Source: VXYL01 sp965243175 (GTDB lineage: Bacteria > Pseudomonadota > Gammaproteobacteria > Pseudomonadales > Azotimanducaceae). Taken from it: a stretch of 64,000 bases of DNA. The notes beneath the pieces were generated by a model. It was given only the letters and a program-made list of their open reading frames with translations, did not search any database and was not told where the DNA came from. Each line of letters begins with the position of its first letter. Position 1 is the first letter of the stretch. The translations under genes and the position numbers were made by a program. This document shows, piece by piece, positions 18,341-26,206 of the stretch. The DNA lies in NCBI GenBank assembly GCA_965243175.1, contig OZ251532.1, positions 1,488,001-1,552,000 on the forward strand. The letters are read 5' to 3'.

Positions 18341-19825
18341 CTAGGCCCGCAAGTGGCCCGGCGAGAGCCAGCGCTCGATCTGTTCGAAGACCAGTTCGGC
18401 GACGATGGCGAGCACGGCTGCTGGTACGGCGCCTTCCAGAATCAGCCGAGTGTCGTTCAGGGAAAGGCCCTTGACGATGGGATCGCCGAGGCCGCCAGCG
18501 CCGATGAACGCGGCGAGCGTTGCCGTGCCGATGCTGATCACCGCCGCCGTGCGCACCCCGGCGACGATGCTCGGCAGCGCCAAGGGCACGAAGACGTGGC
18601 GCAGTTGCTGCGCTGGCGTCAGGCCCATGGCCAGCGCCACGCGGCGCAACGTCGGGTCGATGCCGACGAGGGCGGTGACGGCGTTGCGCAGAATCGGCAG
18701 CAGCGCGTACAGGAACAGCGCGATCACCGCCGGCACCGCGCCGATTCCGACCAAGGGGATCAGCAGCGCCAGCAGCGCCAACGACGGAATCGTCTGCAAC
18801 AGGCCAGCCGCGTAGACGGTCACGCGGGAGAGCCACACGAAGTTGAAGATCAAGAGCGCCAGCAGCACCGCTATCGCCGTGGCTGGCAGCAGCGCCCAAG
18901 CGACCAGCACGAGGTGGCGCAGCGTGTTCGCGGTCAGGCGCTCGGCAAGCCCTTCGGCGGCGTTCGCCGCCGCGTCCGCGACGAGTCCGCGTTCGCGCAG
19001 ATAGAGCGCGGCGGCGCTGGCCGTGGTCTCTTCGCCGCCGTGGACCTTGGCGTTCAAGCCGCGCATCTCGGCGTCGTCCATCGTGTCGGCGGTGCGGGCG
19101 ATGACCGCCTTCGCTCGCCGCGCCAAGTCCGCGCGCACCAGCGGCACGGCGTAGTAGCTCGGAAAGAACCCGCGGTCGTCTTCCAGCACCACCAAGTCGT
19201 AGCGGGCCAGTTCGCCGTCCGTCGAGTAGGCGTCCGTCAGGTCGATGGCGCCGTCGGCGATGGCCTGGTAGGCGAGGGCGTGTTCGATGCCGTCCGGCGT
19301 CCAGTCGAAGCCGTAGACGCTTTGCAGTCCCGGCCAGCCGTCGCGGCGTTCCAAGAGTTCGTGGGAAAGCGCCATCCGCAGGTCGGGGTGGTCGGCGAGG
19401 TCGGAGATGCGGCGCAGGCCACGCGCCTCGGCAGCCGCGGCCGAAGCCGCCAGCGCGTAGGTGTTGTTGAAGCCGAAGGTCGGCAGCATTTCCACGCCGT
19501 CTTCCGCCAAGGCGGCGGTCAAGCGCGCTTCGTCCGCTTCTGGAATGTCCTTGATGGCCTCGGCGATGGTGCCGGTGTACTCCACGTAGACATCGACGTC
19601 GCCAGCAACGAGCGCGTCGTAGCAGATCTTCGTGCCGCCGAGCCCGAGCTTGCGCTCCACCGCGAAGCCTTCGTGTTCAAGCAGTTGCGCGACGATCTCG
19701 CCGAGCACGTAGGACTCGCTGAAGTTCTTGCTGGCGACGACGATTGGTTCGGCAGTGGCGAACCCTGCGCAAAGGCAGGCGATGGCGGCCAACGCTCGAC
19801 GAAGCACGACCATGCCTCGGTTCAC
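18341..19825 (-). CDS. ABC transporter substrate-binding/permease fusion (osmoprotectant type)
   Basis: This 494-residue protein has a signal peptide and an N-terminal OpuAC-type binding domain (about residues 25-290). The binding domain includes IVVASKNFSESYVLGEIVAQ and VYVEYTGTIAEAI. A C-terminal permease follows with five or so membrane segments and the EAA-like loop near LRRVALAMGLTPAQQLRHVF. Family members import glycine betaine, choline, carnitine or ergothioneine. In the known fused EgtU/OpuB-type proteins the permease is usually N-terminal, whereas here the binding domain comes first. The GTG start overlaps the stop of the ATPase gene by four bases; an ATG four codons in is an alternative. 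It is the second gene of the operon. Confidence 0.85.
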   Translation of the reverse strand: MNRGMVVLRRALAAIACLCAGFATAEPIVVASKNFSESYVLGEIVAQLLEHEGFAVERKLGLGGTKICYDALVAGDVDVYVEYTGTIAEAIKDIPEADEARLTAALAEDGVEMLPTFGFNNTYALAASAAAAEARGLRRISDLADHPDLRMALSHELLERRDGWPGLQSVYGFDWTPDGIEHALAYQAIADGAIDLTDAYSTDGELARYDLVVLEDDRGFFPSYYAVPLVRADLARRAKAVIARTADTMDDAEMRGLNAKVHGGEETTASAAALYLRERGLVADAAANAAEGLAERLTANTLRHLVLVAWALLPATAIAVLLALLIFNFVWLSRVTVYAAGLLQTIPSLALLALLIPLVGIGAVPAVIALFLYALLPILRNAVTALVGIDPTLRRVALAMGLTPAQQLRHVFVPLALPSIVAGVRTAAVISIGTATLAAFIGAGGLGDPIVKGLSLNDTRLILEGAVPAAVLAIVAELVFEQIERWLSPGHLRA

Positions 19826-20589
19826 GATGCCGAAGCCAGCAGCGAACGCACGAAGTCGTCGGACGGCGCCGCGGCGACTTCAGCCGGCGCACCAGTCTGG
19901 ACGACGACTCCACCGTCGCCCATGACCACCAGATGGTCCGCCAAGCGCAGCGCCTCGCGCATGTCGTGGGTGACGAGCACGGTGGTCACCGGCTCGCCGT
20001 TCGCGGCGTCGCCATCGCCGCTGTGGTCGCGCAGCTGCTCGAACTCGCGATGGATGTCGCTGCGGGTGATCGGGTCGATGGCGGAGAACGGCTCGTCGAG
20101 AAGCAGCAGCGCCGGGCGCAGCATCAGCGCCCGGCACAACCCGCCGCGTTGCTGCTGGCCGCCGGAAAGCTGATGGGGAAAGCGGTCGGCCAGTTCCTCG
20201 CCGAGTCCGGCCAGCGCGAACAGTTCGCGCCGCCGCGTTTCGATGGCGTCCGCCGGCCATCCCTCCAAACGCGCCAGCAGCGAGACGTTCTGCGCAACCG
20301 TCATGTGCGGAAACAGCCCGGCGCCCTGCACCGCGTAGCCGATGCGCCGCCGAAACGCCTCCACGTTCTCGTTCGGCACCGGCGCCGAGAGCACTTCGAT
20401 GTCGCCTTCGTCGAGCACATGGACCGCGTTGACGAGTTGCAGCAGCGTCGTCTTGCCGCAGCCGCTCGGCCCGACGATGGCGCTGGTGCAGCCGCGGGGC
20501 AGCGCCAAATCGATGTTGCGGAACACCCAATCGTCGAAGCGCTTGCCGGCGTTGCGGAGACGCACGGCGGCCTCTGGTTCAGGGCTCAT
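19822..20589 (-). CDS. ABC transporter ATP-binding protein (osmoprotectant type)
   Basis: This 255-residue ATPase has Walker A GPSGCGKTTL, signature LSGGQQQRGGLC, Walker B LLLLDEPFSA, and H-loop VLVTHDMREAL. The signature and the spacing to the Walker B match ProV/OpuCA ATPases that drive glycine betaine-type importers. No C-terminal CBS domains are present, so osmosensing may be elsewhere. Translation is coupled to the downstream binding/permease fusion (GTGA overlap). The 3' end of the upstream sbcB-like gene overlaps the start by 11 bases. The three genes may be co-transcribed, though the exonuclease is unlikely to be related in function. Confidence 0.92.
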   Translation of the reverse strand: MSPEPEAAVRLRNAGKRFDDWVFRNIDLALPRGCTSAIVGPSGCGKTTLLQLVNAVHVLDEGDIEVLSAPVPNENVEAFRRRIGYAVQGAGLFPHMTVAQNVSLLARLEGWPADAIETRRRELFALAGLGEELADRFPHQLSGGQQQRGGLCRALMLRPALLLLDEPFSAIDPITRSDIHREFEQLRDHSGDGDAANGEPVTTVLVTHDMREALRLADHLVVMGDGGVVVQTGAPAEVAAAPSDDFVRSLLASAS

Positions 20590-22054
20590 CGCAGCGCTCC
20601 GACTGCTCGATCGGAATGGCCCGGGCGAAATCGGCCAAGTCGTTCAGAATCTGCCGCTCTCCGGGATCGGGGTTCGCCGCGAGAAGCCCTGCGACCTCCT
20701 GCTCGAACTCCGCCAAGGACGGACGCCGGCCGAACCCTTCTCGCAAGCACTGCCGCACATGGGCGTCCCAGCGGCGCCGCTCGTTCGCGTCGAGTTCGCT
20801 TGGCCGTAACCGCGCCTTCAGCCGCTCGGCGAGTACGCGCAGCCGCTCGTCGTCGAACGCCGCGCCCGGCCAGCGTTCCGGTTTGCCCGCCAAAGCGGTT
20901 TGCAGGCGCTCCAGAGTGGCCTTGTCCGCATCCTCGACGAAGGCGTCGTAAAGCGCGAGCTCCGCGTCTTCCGATGGTGCCCGAGGTTCGTCGCGGCGGA
21001 ACACGGCGGCGACTTTCTCCGCTAGGTCGGGAACGGCGGCAAGCAGTCGTCGCTGCTTGTCGATGGCGTCGAAGTCGAACTTCAGGCGCTCGGCGTCCGG
21101 CGGGCGCACGACGTTGATGGGGGCGAGAAACGGGCAACGGTTCAGCACGACTGTCTCCAAAGGCGGACGTTCCGGCGCATCGTCCTCCCGGGGCCCGAAG
21201 AGGCGTTCCGCCAGCTGCGCCGCATCGCACTCGAGCAGCATGGAGACGTCCTGGGAGAGATCGACGACGATGACGCGGCTCTCGATATCCGGGTGCATCG
21301 CCACCGAAACGACCGGCGCCGTGCAGTAGCGCTCGTTGGAGAAGCGCTGCGAAACGTGTACGCACAGCCGTTCCCCCAACGGCAGCAGCATGTCCGTGGC
21401 GGCCTGGCGGGAACGGTTGTGCAAGGCGAACCGCCAGAGTTTCGGCTGCGCTTCCTTCACCAAGCGGGCGAGCGCGATGGTGGCCTCCACGTCCGAGAGC
21501 GCGTCGTGCGGGCCGTCGTGGGGGATGCCGTTGGCCGCGCTCAACGCGCCCAGCCTGAACGACGCCACGCCGTCTTCAGTCGGCCAGCGGATGCCCTCCG
21601 GCCGCAAGGCGCCCGCGGCGCGCACCAGATCGATGAGATCCCAGCGCGAGTTGCCGTCCTGCCACTCGTGGCAGTAGGGGTCGAGCAGGTTGCGGTAGAA
21701 GCCGTGGCGCAGGAATTCGTCGTCGAAGCGAAGGTTGTTGTAACCGGCCACGCATGTGTCGGGCTGCCGCAGCAGCGCTTGAATCGTGCTGAGCGCCTGC
21801 CATTCGTCCACGCCTTCGGCGGCAACGCGCTGCGGCGTGAAGCCGGTGACCAGGCACGCTTCGGGGCTCGGCAGCACGTCCTCCGCCAAGCGCAGAAAGA
21901 CGCGATGCGGCTCGCCGATCGCGCGCAGTTCGGCATCCGTGCGCCGCCCGGCGAACTGCATGATGCGATCGCTCGCCGGATGCGTGCCGGAGGTCTCCAA
22001 GTCGTACCAGAAAAACGTCGCGCCTTCAGCGCCGCTGGGCGTCGGCGACTTCAT
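20579..22054 (-). CDS. sbcB: Exodeoxyribonuclease I (SbcB)
   Basis: This 491-residue 3'-5' single-strand exonuclease starts with FFWYDLETSGTHPASDRIMQ, the DEDD motif I (DxE) with the ExoI-specific ASDRIMQF. Motif II is YNNLRFDDEFLRHGFYRN. Motif III is PHDALSDVEATIALARL. The remainder matches the ExoI SH3-like and helical domains, which bind SSB. E. coli SbcB has 475 residues. The enzyme acts in recombination and mismatch repair. SbcB is mostly limited to gammaproteobacteria, which supports that placement. The start is the ATG at 22054; its first four bases overlap the stop of the lipoprotein gene (ATGA). A long open extension upstream is not coding. Confidence 0.95.
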   Translation of the reverse strand: MKSPTPSGAEGATFFWYDLETSGTHPASDRIMQFAGRRTDAELRAIGEPHRVFLRLAEDVLPSPEACLVTGFTPQRVAAEGVDEWQALSTIQALLRQPDTCVAGYNNLRFDDEFLRHGFYRNLLDPYCHEWQDGNSRWDLIDLVRAAGALRPEGIRWPTEDGVASFRLGALSAANGIPHDGPHDALSDVEATIALARLVKEAQPKLWRFALHNRSRQAATDMLLPLGERLCVHVSQRFSNERYCTAPVVSVAMHPDIESRVIVVDLSQDVSMLLECDAAQLAERLFGPREDDAPERPPLETVVLNRCPFLAPINVVRPPDAERLKFDFDAIDKQRRLLAAVPDLAEKVAAVFRRDEPRAPSEDAELALYDAFVEDADKATLERLQTALAGKPERWPGAAFDDERLRVLAERLKARLRPSELDANERRRWDAHVRQCLREGFGRRPSLAEFEQEVAGLLAANPDPGERQILNDLADFARAIPIEQSERCDEP

Positions 22055-23139
22055 GCGGCGCAAGCGACGGTGGGCGGCGTTGCAGCATTCGGCAGGAGTC
22101 GTCGCCGCCTCTCCGCCATTGGCAGTGCGCCGACTTCGCGCACCCGGTCGTAGAAGGCCGGCCAGTTGCCGGCGGCATCGAACAGCCGCGAGAAGCCCTC
22201 GCGCAAGTCGTCGTAGGTGCCGGCCAGGACCATGCGGGCGTTGTTGAAGGGCAGTCGCATGTAGCCGTCGTAGCGCCCGTTGCCGAGGCGCTGGCGGCAA
22301 GCGCGATAGGCGCTGCGCATCGCCGCGAAGGCTTCCGCCTTGAGTTGCCGCTTGGCCTCCGCGTTGATCGGCAGCGCGTAAAGCGCTTGCAGCCGGTCTC
22401 GCCATTGGCGAAGGAACGCAGAGAAGCGAGCGCTTACTTCACGCTTCGCTTGGTGTTCGCGCCGCAGAGCGTCCGCATCGCCGCCGTGCGTTGCCACCCA
22501 CGCCGCTGCGCCGCGACTGCCGACGAACGTGGCGAAGGATTCGTTGAACGCCGCGTCGTCGCGGACGTAGAGGACGCCGTGCGCGAGCTCGTGGAACAGC
22601 AGTTCGGCGAGCGCCGGTTCCGGGTAGTGGACGAAGCTGGAGAGAATCGGATCGTCGAACCAGCCAAGGGTCGAATAGGCACCCACAGCATAAACATGCA
22701 CATCGCTGTTCGCCGCCAGCCGCCGTTCCTCTGCTTCGGCGGCGCGTTTCGAGAAGTAGCCGCGGTAGACCGTGCAGCCGATCAGCGGATAGCAGCGGGC
22801 GCGGGCGGCGAGTTGCAGTTCGTGCGCCGCGACCACGTTCCACAACGCCACGCGCCCCACATCGGCGTAGCTGGCGTAGCGTTCGCCCACCGGCAACGCC
22901 AACTCTTCCGCCGCGAATCGAAGCATCGCCGTTGCCAAGCGCAACTGCGCGGCCAACTCCGGTTCCGTGCGCGAATCGTCGATGACGGCCTGCACGTCGC
23001 GCCGCGAAAGCAGCAGCGCGGCTTGCCCGGAGACGGCCTGGGCGTAGAACTGGACGCTGGCGCATCCGCCGAGCGCCCAGGCCAAGGCGACGCTGGCGAG
23101 GAAGAAGTAGCCCACTCTCGGCGGCGCAGTTTGGCGCAT
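22051..23139 (-). CDS. Putative zinc aminopeptidase lipoprotein (PF10023-like)
   Basis: This 362-residue protein has a lipoprotein signal peptide (FFLASVALAWALGGCASVQ, lipobox GGC). A metallopeptidase motif, HELAH, lies within LLFHELAHGVLYV and is followed by NESFATFVG, which supplies the third zinc ligand (Glu). These features match a family annotated as predicted aminopeptidase. It would sit on the periplasmic face of a membrane. The ATG at 23139 gives a normal signal peptide; the frame is open further upstream but without a good start. It is translationally coupled to sbcB downstream and divergent from the acyltransferase gene. Confidence 0.85.
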   Translation of the reverse strand: MRQTAPPRVGYFFLASVALAWALGGCASVQFYAQAVSGQAALLLSRRDVQAVIDDSRTEPELAAQLRLATAMLRFAAEELALPVGERYASYADVGRVALWNVVAAHELQLAARARCYPLIGCTVYRGYFSKRAAEAEERRLAANSDVHVYAVGAYSTLGWFDDPILSSFVHYPEPALAELLFHELAHGVLYVRDDAAFNESFATFVGSRGAAAWVATHGGDADALRREHQAKREVSARFSAFLRQWRDRLQALYALPINAEAKRQLKAEAFAAMRSAYRACRQRLGNGRYDGYMRLPFNNARMVLAGTYDDLREGFSRLFDAAGNWPAFYDRVREVGALPMAERRRRLLPNAATPPTVACAA

Positions 23140-23214
23140 CCCGTGTGCGACCCTCAGGCGCAAGGCCGTGCCGAAGCTGGCCACGCTTTGCGCCAGTCTT
23201 GTGCGCGGCGGGCA

Positions 23215-23242
23215 TTGCAACCAGTGGACACGCGCTTGATAA
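23215..23242 (+). promoter_or_regulatory. Candidate promoter for the acyltransferase gene
   Basis: TTGCAA (23215-23220) and TGATAA (23237-23242) are separated by 16 bases and lie 31 bases before the ATG at 23274. The spacing and sequences fit a sigma-70 promoter. The gap is divergent, and no equally good match was found for the minus-strand lipoprotein gene. Confidence 0.45.
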
Positions 23243-23273
23243 CCTTTGGACGACTCACGGCAGAGCATAGCCC

Positions 23274-24194
23274 ATGCCAGCACAGCGCGAACGGCTAGGC
23301 GCGATGGCGGACTCGCTGCGCGGCTGCGCGGCGTTCGCCTTCATCGTGCTGAACACGGTCGTCTGGTTCGTGCCCATCGCCCTGCTCGGCGCGGTGCGCC
23401 GCCTCCTGCCGAAGTCCGCAGGCCGCATCCGAGTGCTCTGCGGCACCGGGCTCGCACACGCGCTGCAAGGCTGGGTGGGCTGCGCCAGAGCGATGGCGCG
23501 GACGCTGCGCATCACGCGCATGCAGGTTCGGATGGACGCGCCGGAGCAGTCGCCGCTCAAGCGCGACGCCTGGTACCTGCTGGTCTCGAACCACCAAAGC
23601 TGGGCGGACATTCTGTTGCTGGTGTTCGCCCTGCACGGCGTGGCGCCGCCGTTCGTGTTCTTCACCAAGCGCGAACTGATCTGGGTGCCGCTGATCGGCG
23701 TGGCGCTCTGGCTGCTGGAGTTCCCCTACGTCCGCCGCTACTCGGCGGCACGGCTGAGCGCCAATCCGGCGCTGCGCGAACGCGACCGCGAAGCGATTCG
23801 CCGCGCTTGCGACGGCATCCGCGAGCGGCCCACCAGCGTGCTCAACTTCCTCGAAGGCACGCGCTTCACGGCGGCCAAGCGCAGCGCCCAGGATTCGCCC
23901 TACGAGACGCTGCTGAAGCCGAAGACGGGCGGCCTGCGCATGGCATTGGAGGCGCTGTCCTCGCGCTTGACGGCGGTGGTGGACGTGACCATCGACTACG
24001 CTGGCGGCCCGCCGAGCTTCTGGGACTACCTTTGCGGACGCTGCCGGCAAGTGGACGTGCGTGTTCGCGTCCTGCCGTTGCCGTCCGCGAGCGGCGACGA
24101 TCTGCGCGACTGGGTGGCGGAGCTTTGGGAGGAGAAGGATCGCCATTTGGCGCGTCGTCGGGAGGTCACTGGCCAGCGCCCAAGCTCGGACTGA
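23274..24194 (+). CDS. 1-acyl-glycerol-3-phosphate acyltransferase (PlsC/YihG-like)
   Basis: This 306-residue membrane acyltransferase has an N-terminal hydrophobic segment (FAFIVLNTVVWFVPIALLG) and the NHxxxxD motif as VSNHQSWADILLL. Block II is in FFTKRELIWVPLIG and block III is FLEGTRFT, in the place of the usual EGTR. This matches the YihG branch of PlsC-type enzymes, which transfer acyl chains to lysophospholipids in the inner membrane. Its 3' end overlaps the convergent coiled-coil gene by 29 bases. The start codon is ATG at 23274, with a second Met 10 codons in. Confidence 0.9.
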   Translation: MPAQRERLGAMADSLRGCAAFAFIVLNTVVWFVPIALLGAVRRLLPKSAGRIRVLCGTGLAHALQGWVGCARAMARTLRITRMQVRMDAPEQSPLKRDAWYLLVSNHQSWADILLLVFALHGVAPPFVFFTKRELIWVPLIGVALWLLEFPYVRRYSAARLSANPALRERDREAIRRACDGIRERPTSVLNFLEGTRFTAAKRSAQDSPYETLLKPKTGGLRMALEALSSRLTAVVDVTIDYAGGPPSFWDYLCGRCRQVDVRVRVLPLPSASGDDLRDWVAELWEEKDRHLARRREVTGQRPSSD

Positions 24195-24933
24195 GGCTGG
24201 AGGTCGGCTCGGCGCTCGGAGTGCTCGGCCCGCCGTTCCGGTTGCGCAGTTCGAGCATGGCCGCTTGCAGTTCGCGGCGCTGGGTGTCGAAGGCGGCAAT
24301 GGCGGCTTCGTTCTCCTCCACCCGCCGCGAGAGGTCCGCCTTCAAGCCGTTGGCGATCTGCGTTGCCGCGTTCGCCTTGTCCACGAGGTCGCGCTGCTGC
24401 TGCACCAGCCGTTGCAGCTGCATGTCCACGGCGGTCACCCGATCCGCCACTTCCTGCTGCTGGCCGATGGCCGCTTCGAGGCGCGACGCGGTGCTTTGGA
24501 GGGTGTTCAGGGTGCCTTCGAGGTTGCCCGTGGCGGCGACCAGTTCGGCGATGTTGGCGCGGTTGGTTTCTATCCAGCCGCGGTTGCGCTTGTTGGCGAT
24601 GTCCCAGACCTTGCGGATTTCGGTCTCCCAGAACGAAAGCTGCTGGCTGGTGTCGGCATCGGATTCCGAGAGCGTCTCGTCCGTGAGCCGCAGCCGATCC
24701 TCCAGCGCGCCGATGCGGTTGCGCGCATCGACGAGGTCCTTGCGGCTGTCGAGCAGCTCTTCGTGCTGCTCGAAGATGAACCAGCCAGCCGCGAGCAGCC
24801 CGAGCAGCGCCACGACCACCAAGCCGTTGGCGATGGCGGCCCCGCCGCCGCGGCTCGCTTGGCGGCGGGTGCGGCGCGCCCCTCCTCGCCCGGACTCCGC
24901 GGTGATGGCGGGCGAGCGCAGTTCCTCGGCCAA
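24166..24933 (-). CDS. Single-pass membrane protein with long coiled coil
   Basis: This 255-residue protein has a cytoplasmic basic stretch and one transmembrane helix (GLVVVALLGLLAAGWFIF, residues 38-55). A roughly 170-residue region predicted to be alpha-helical coiled coil follows (heptad patterns such as EEL-DSRKDLVDARN and LQRLVQQQRDLVD). The C-terminus is rich in Ser, Pro and Gly. No enzymatic domain is visible. Such proteins often act in cell-envelope organisation, but no function can be assigned here. The start is a TTG at 24933 because no ATG or GTG lies before the membrane helix. Its end overlaps the acyltransferase gene on the other strand. Confidence 0.55.
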   Translation of the reverse strand: MAEELRSPAITAESGRGGARRTRRQASRGGGAAIANGLVVVALLGLLAAGWFIFEQHEELLDSRKDLVDARNRIGALEDRLRLTDETLSESDADTSQQLSFWETEIRKVWDIANKRNRGWIETNRANIAELVAATGNLEGTLNTLQSTASRLEAAIGQQQEVADRVTAVDMQLQRLVQQQRDLVDKANAATQIANGLKADLSRRVEENEAAIAAFDTQRRELQAAMLELRNRNGGPSTPSAEPTSSLSPSLGAGQ

Positions 24934-24979
24934 CCGCCGAACCCTACGGCTGCTTCGACAACGTTCGGAGGCGCGTTCC

Positions 24980-25627
24980 CTAGGACAGGAACTGCAAGAG
25001 CGCCGCCATCAACACGGTCAACAGTACGCTGCTCCAGATCACGCCCTTCACGGTGGTGAGCGGCCCCATCTTGCCGAAGATGGCGTTGCCTTCGATGGCC
25101 AGCACGACCACCAGGCCGATCCAGAATCCGGCGCCCCAGCTGCCCGCCCCCATGGTGTAGGCCGCGTGGGACACCATGAAGAACACCATCGGCAGGGAGA
25201 GGAACGTATTGGTGCGCGACGCCAGCAGCGCCTTGGCCGCCGCGGCCCCTTGGTTGGGATCGGCTTCGCCGCCGCCAGCCACCGCTTCGTTGGAGGCGAT
25301 GACGATCTTCTGGTTCGGCCAGATGATGAGCCAGACGTTGAGGAACATGAGCGTCGCCATCAGCGCGCCGAGCAGGATGCCAGCGGAAAGCGCCGTCATG
25401 ATGAAGTAGAGCAGCACGACGCCGGTGAGGAACGTCATCATCGCCGCCCAGCGGAACCACCACAGCGCGCTGGGCACGAGCTTCGTGAAGGCGTCCACCT
25501 TGGCTTCGTCGGACGCCTTGGCCATGTAGCCGCCCTGGACGAAGTTGAAGTAGTAGAGAAGGCCGATCCAAGCGATGCCGAAGACCACATGCCCCCAGCG
25601 AAACAGAAACTCCACGAACTCCATCAT
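24980..25627 (-). CDS. PuuD-like membrane protein (urate hydroxylase membrane domain)
   Basis: This 215-residue membrane protein has about six hydrophobic segments. It begins MMEFVEFLFRWGHVVFGIAW and contains a conserved WIIWPNQ-type motif (VWLIIWPNQKIVIAS) and NTFLSLPMVFFMVSHAAY. This matches the membrane part of the PuuD/DUF989 family, where it precedes a cytochrome c domain in urate hydroxylase. No haem-binding CxxCH is present, so this protein is the membrane domain alone. No purine-catabolism gene is nearby. The ATG at 25627 follows GGGAG by six bases and is preferred over upstream codons. Confidence 0.72.
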   Translation of the reverse strand: MMEFVEFLFRWGHVVFGIAWIGLLYYFNFVQGGYMAKASDEAKVDAFTKLVPSALWWFRWAAMMTFLTGVVLLYFIMTALSAGILLGALMATLMFLNVWLIIWPNQKIVIASNEAVAGGGEADPNQGAAAAKALLASRTNTFLSLPMVFFMVSHAAYTMGAGSWGAGFWIGLVVVLAIEGNAIFGKMGPLTTVKGVIWSSVLLTVLMAALLQFLS

Positions 25628-25787
25628 GCCGTTCTCCCTTCTTGTGCCGCGGCAAACGCGCCGAAAACCACGCGAATACAGCAAAATCCCATTGGCGTCA
25701 ATGCACTGCGACGGTACGGGCGCGCCCGCGTCGCTCGGGACGACGATGGCTCACCCGGCGAACGCGCCGGGGCAGAGAGGAGGTCGC

Positions 25788-26015
25788 CCTATTTAACAAG
25801 CATCGCGAAAAACGACCAGCGCTCCTCGTAACACGTTGAAAAATATGTTCTTTCCTATTTGACGGTCATTTAACAGGCACCGCCATGACGGTGCTTGGCG
25901 AGCGCGACGCTCTCTATTTAACAAGAGACCCTCGCGGCAACCCAGAAATCGACGTAACTCGTTAAATCCAAAAGCATTTTCTATTTTAACGGTCATTTAA
26001 CGGCAAGCCGCGCCA
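25788..26015. repeat. A+T-rich tandem direct repeats with hairpins
   Basis: Two imperfect ~115-base units lie in tandem. Each contains CTATTTAACAAG, then a G+C-rich spacer, then CGTAACxCGTT, then an A+T-rich stretch ending in ACGGTCATTTAAC, and then GGCA. Each unit ends in an inverted repeat (GCACCG-CCATGA-CGGTGC in unit 1; GCCGC-GCCAA-GCGGC in unit 2). The A+T richness contrasts with the flanks, and no gene is present. Coordinates are approximate to a few bases. The pattern could be an attachment site, an origin-like element or ends of a lost insertion sequence; the sequence alone does not decide. Confidence 0.6.
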
Positions 26016-26019
26016 AGCG

Positions 26020-26195
26020 GCGCCGGCGCACATGGCCGAATCGCCCTCGCCAGCTTGGCGGCCAAGGCATCGAGGCTGTCGGCGCGTATGCGGGTCACGC
26101 GCCGAATGCGGCATTCGGCGCGCCGCAGGTGGGCGACATTGGCGTCGAAGATCCGCCACGCGCACTGGTCCCGCGCAGTCGTCCGGGGCAAGCGG
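26020..26195 (-). pseudogene. Truncated copy of the downstream TcuA-like flavoprotein gene
   Basis: About 50 codons on the minus strand match an internal part of the intact flavoprotein gene at 28770-30254. The fragment reads QCAWRIFDANVAHL and RIRRVTRIRADSLDALAAKL. The intact protein reads QCAWQIFDAKVAHL and RIRRVTRIRADSLDALAAKL. Nothing of the N- or C-terminal regions is present. The fragment sits between the A+T-rich repeats and the end of the methyltransferase gene. The restriction-modification pair thus lies between a gene fragment and the intact gene. Confidence 0.75.
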
Positions 26196-26206
26196 GCAAG
26201 GACGCC

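Noticed and set aside
18323..21117. Plus-strand frames across the ABC transporter and exonuclease genes
   Set aside because: Antisense to conserved genes with complete motifs.
25788..26015. Reading the A+T-rich repeats as a CRISPR remnant
   Set aside because: Only two long units with internal variation; no short repeat-spacer pattern.
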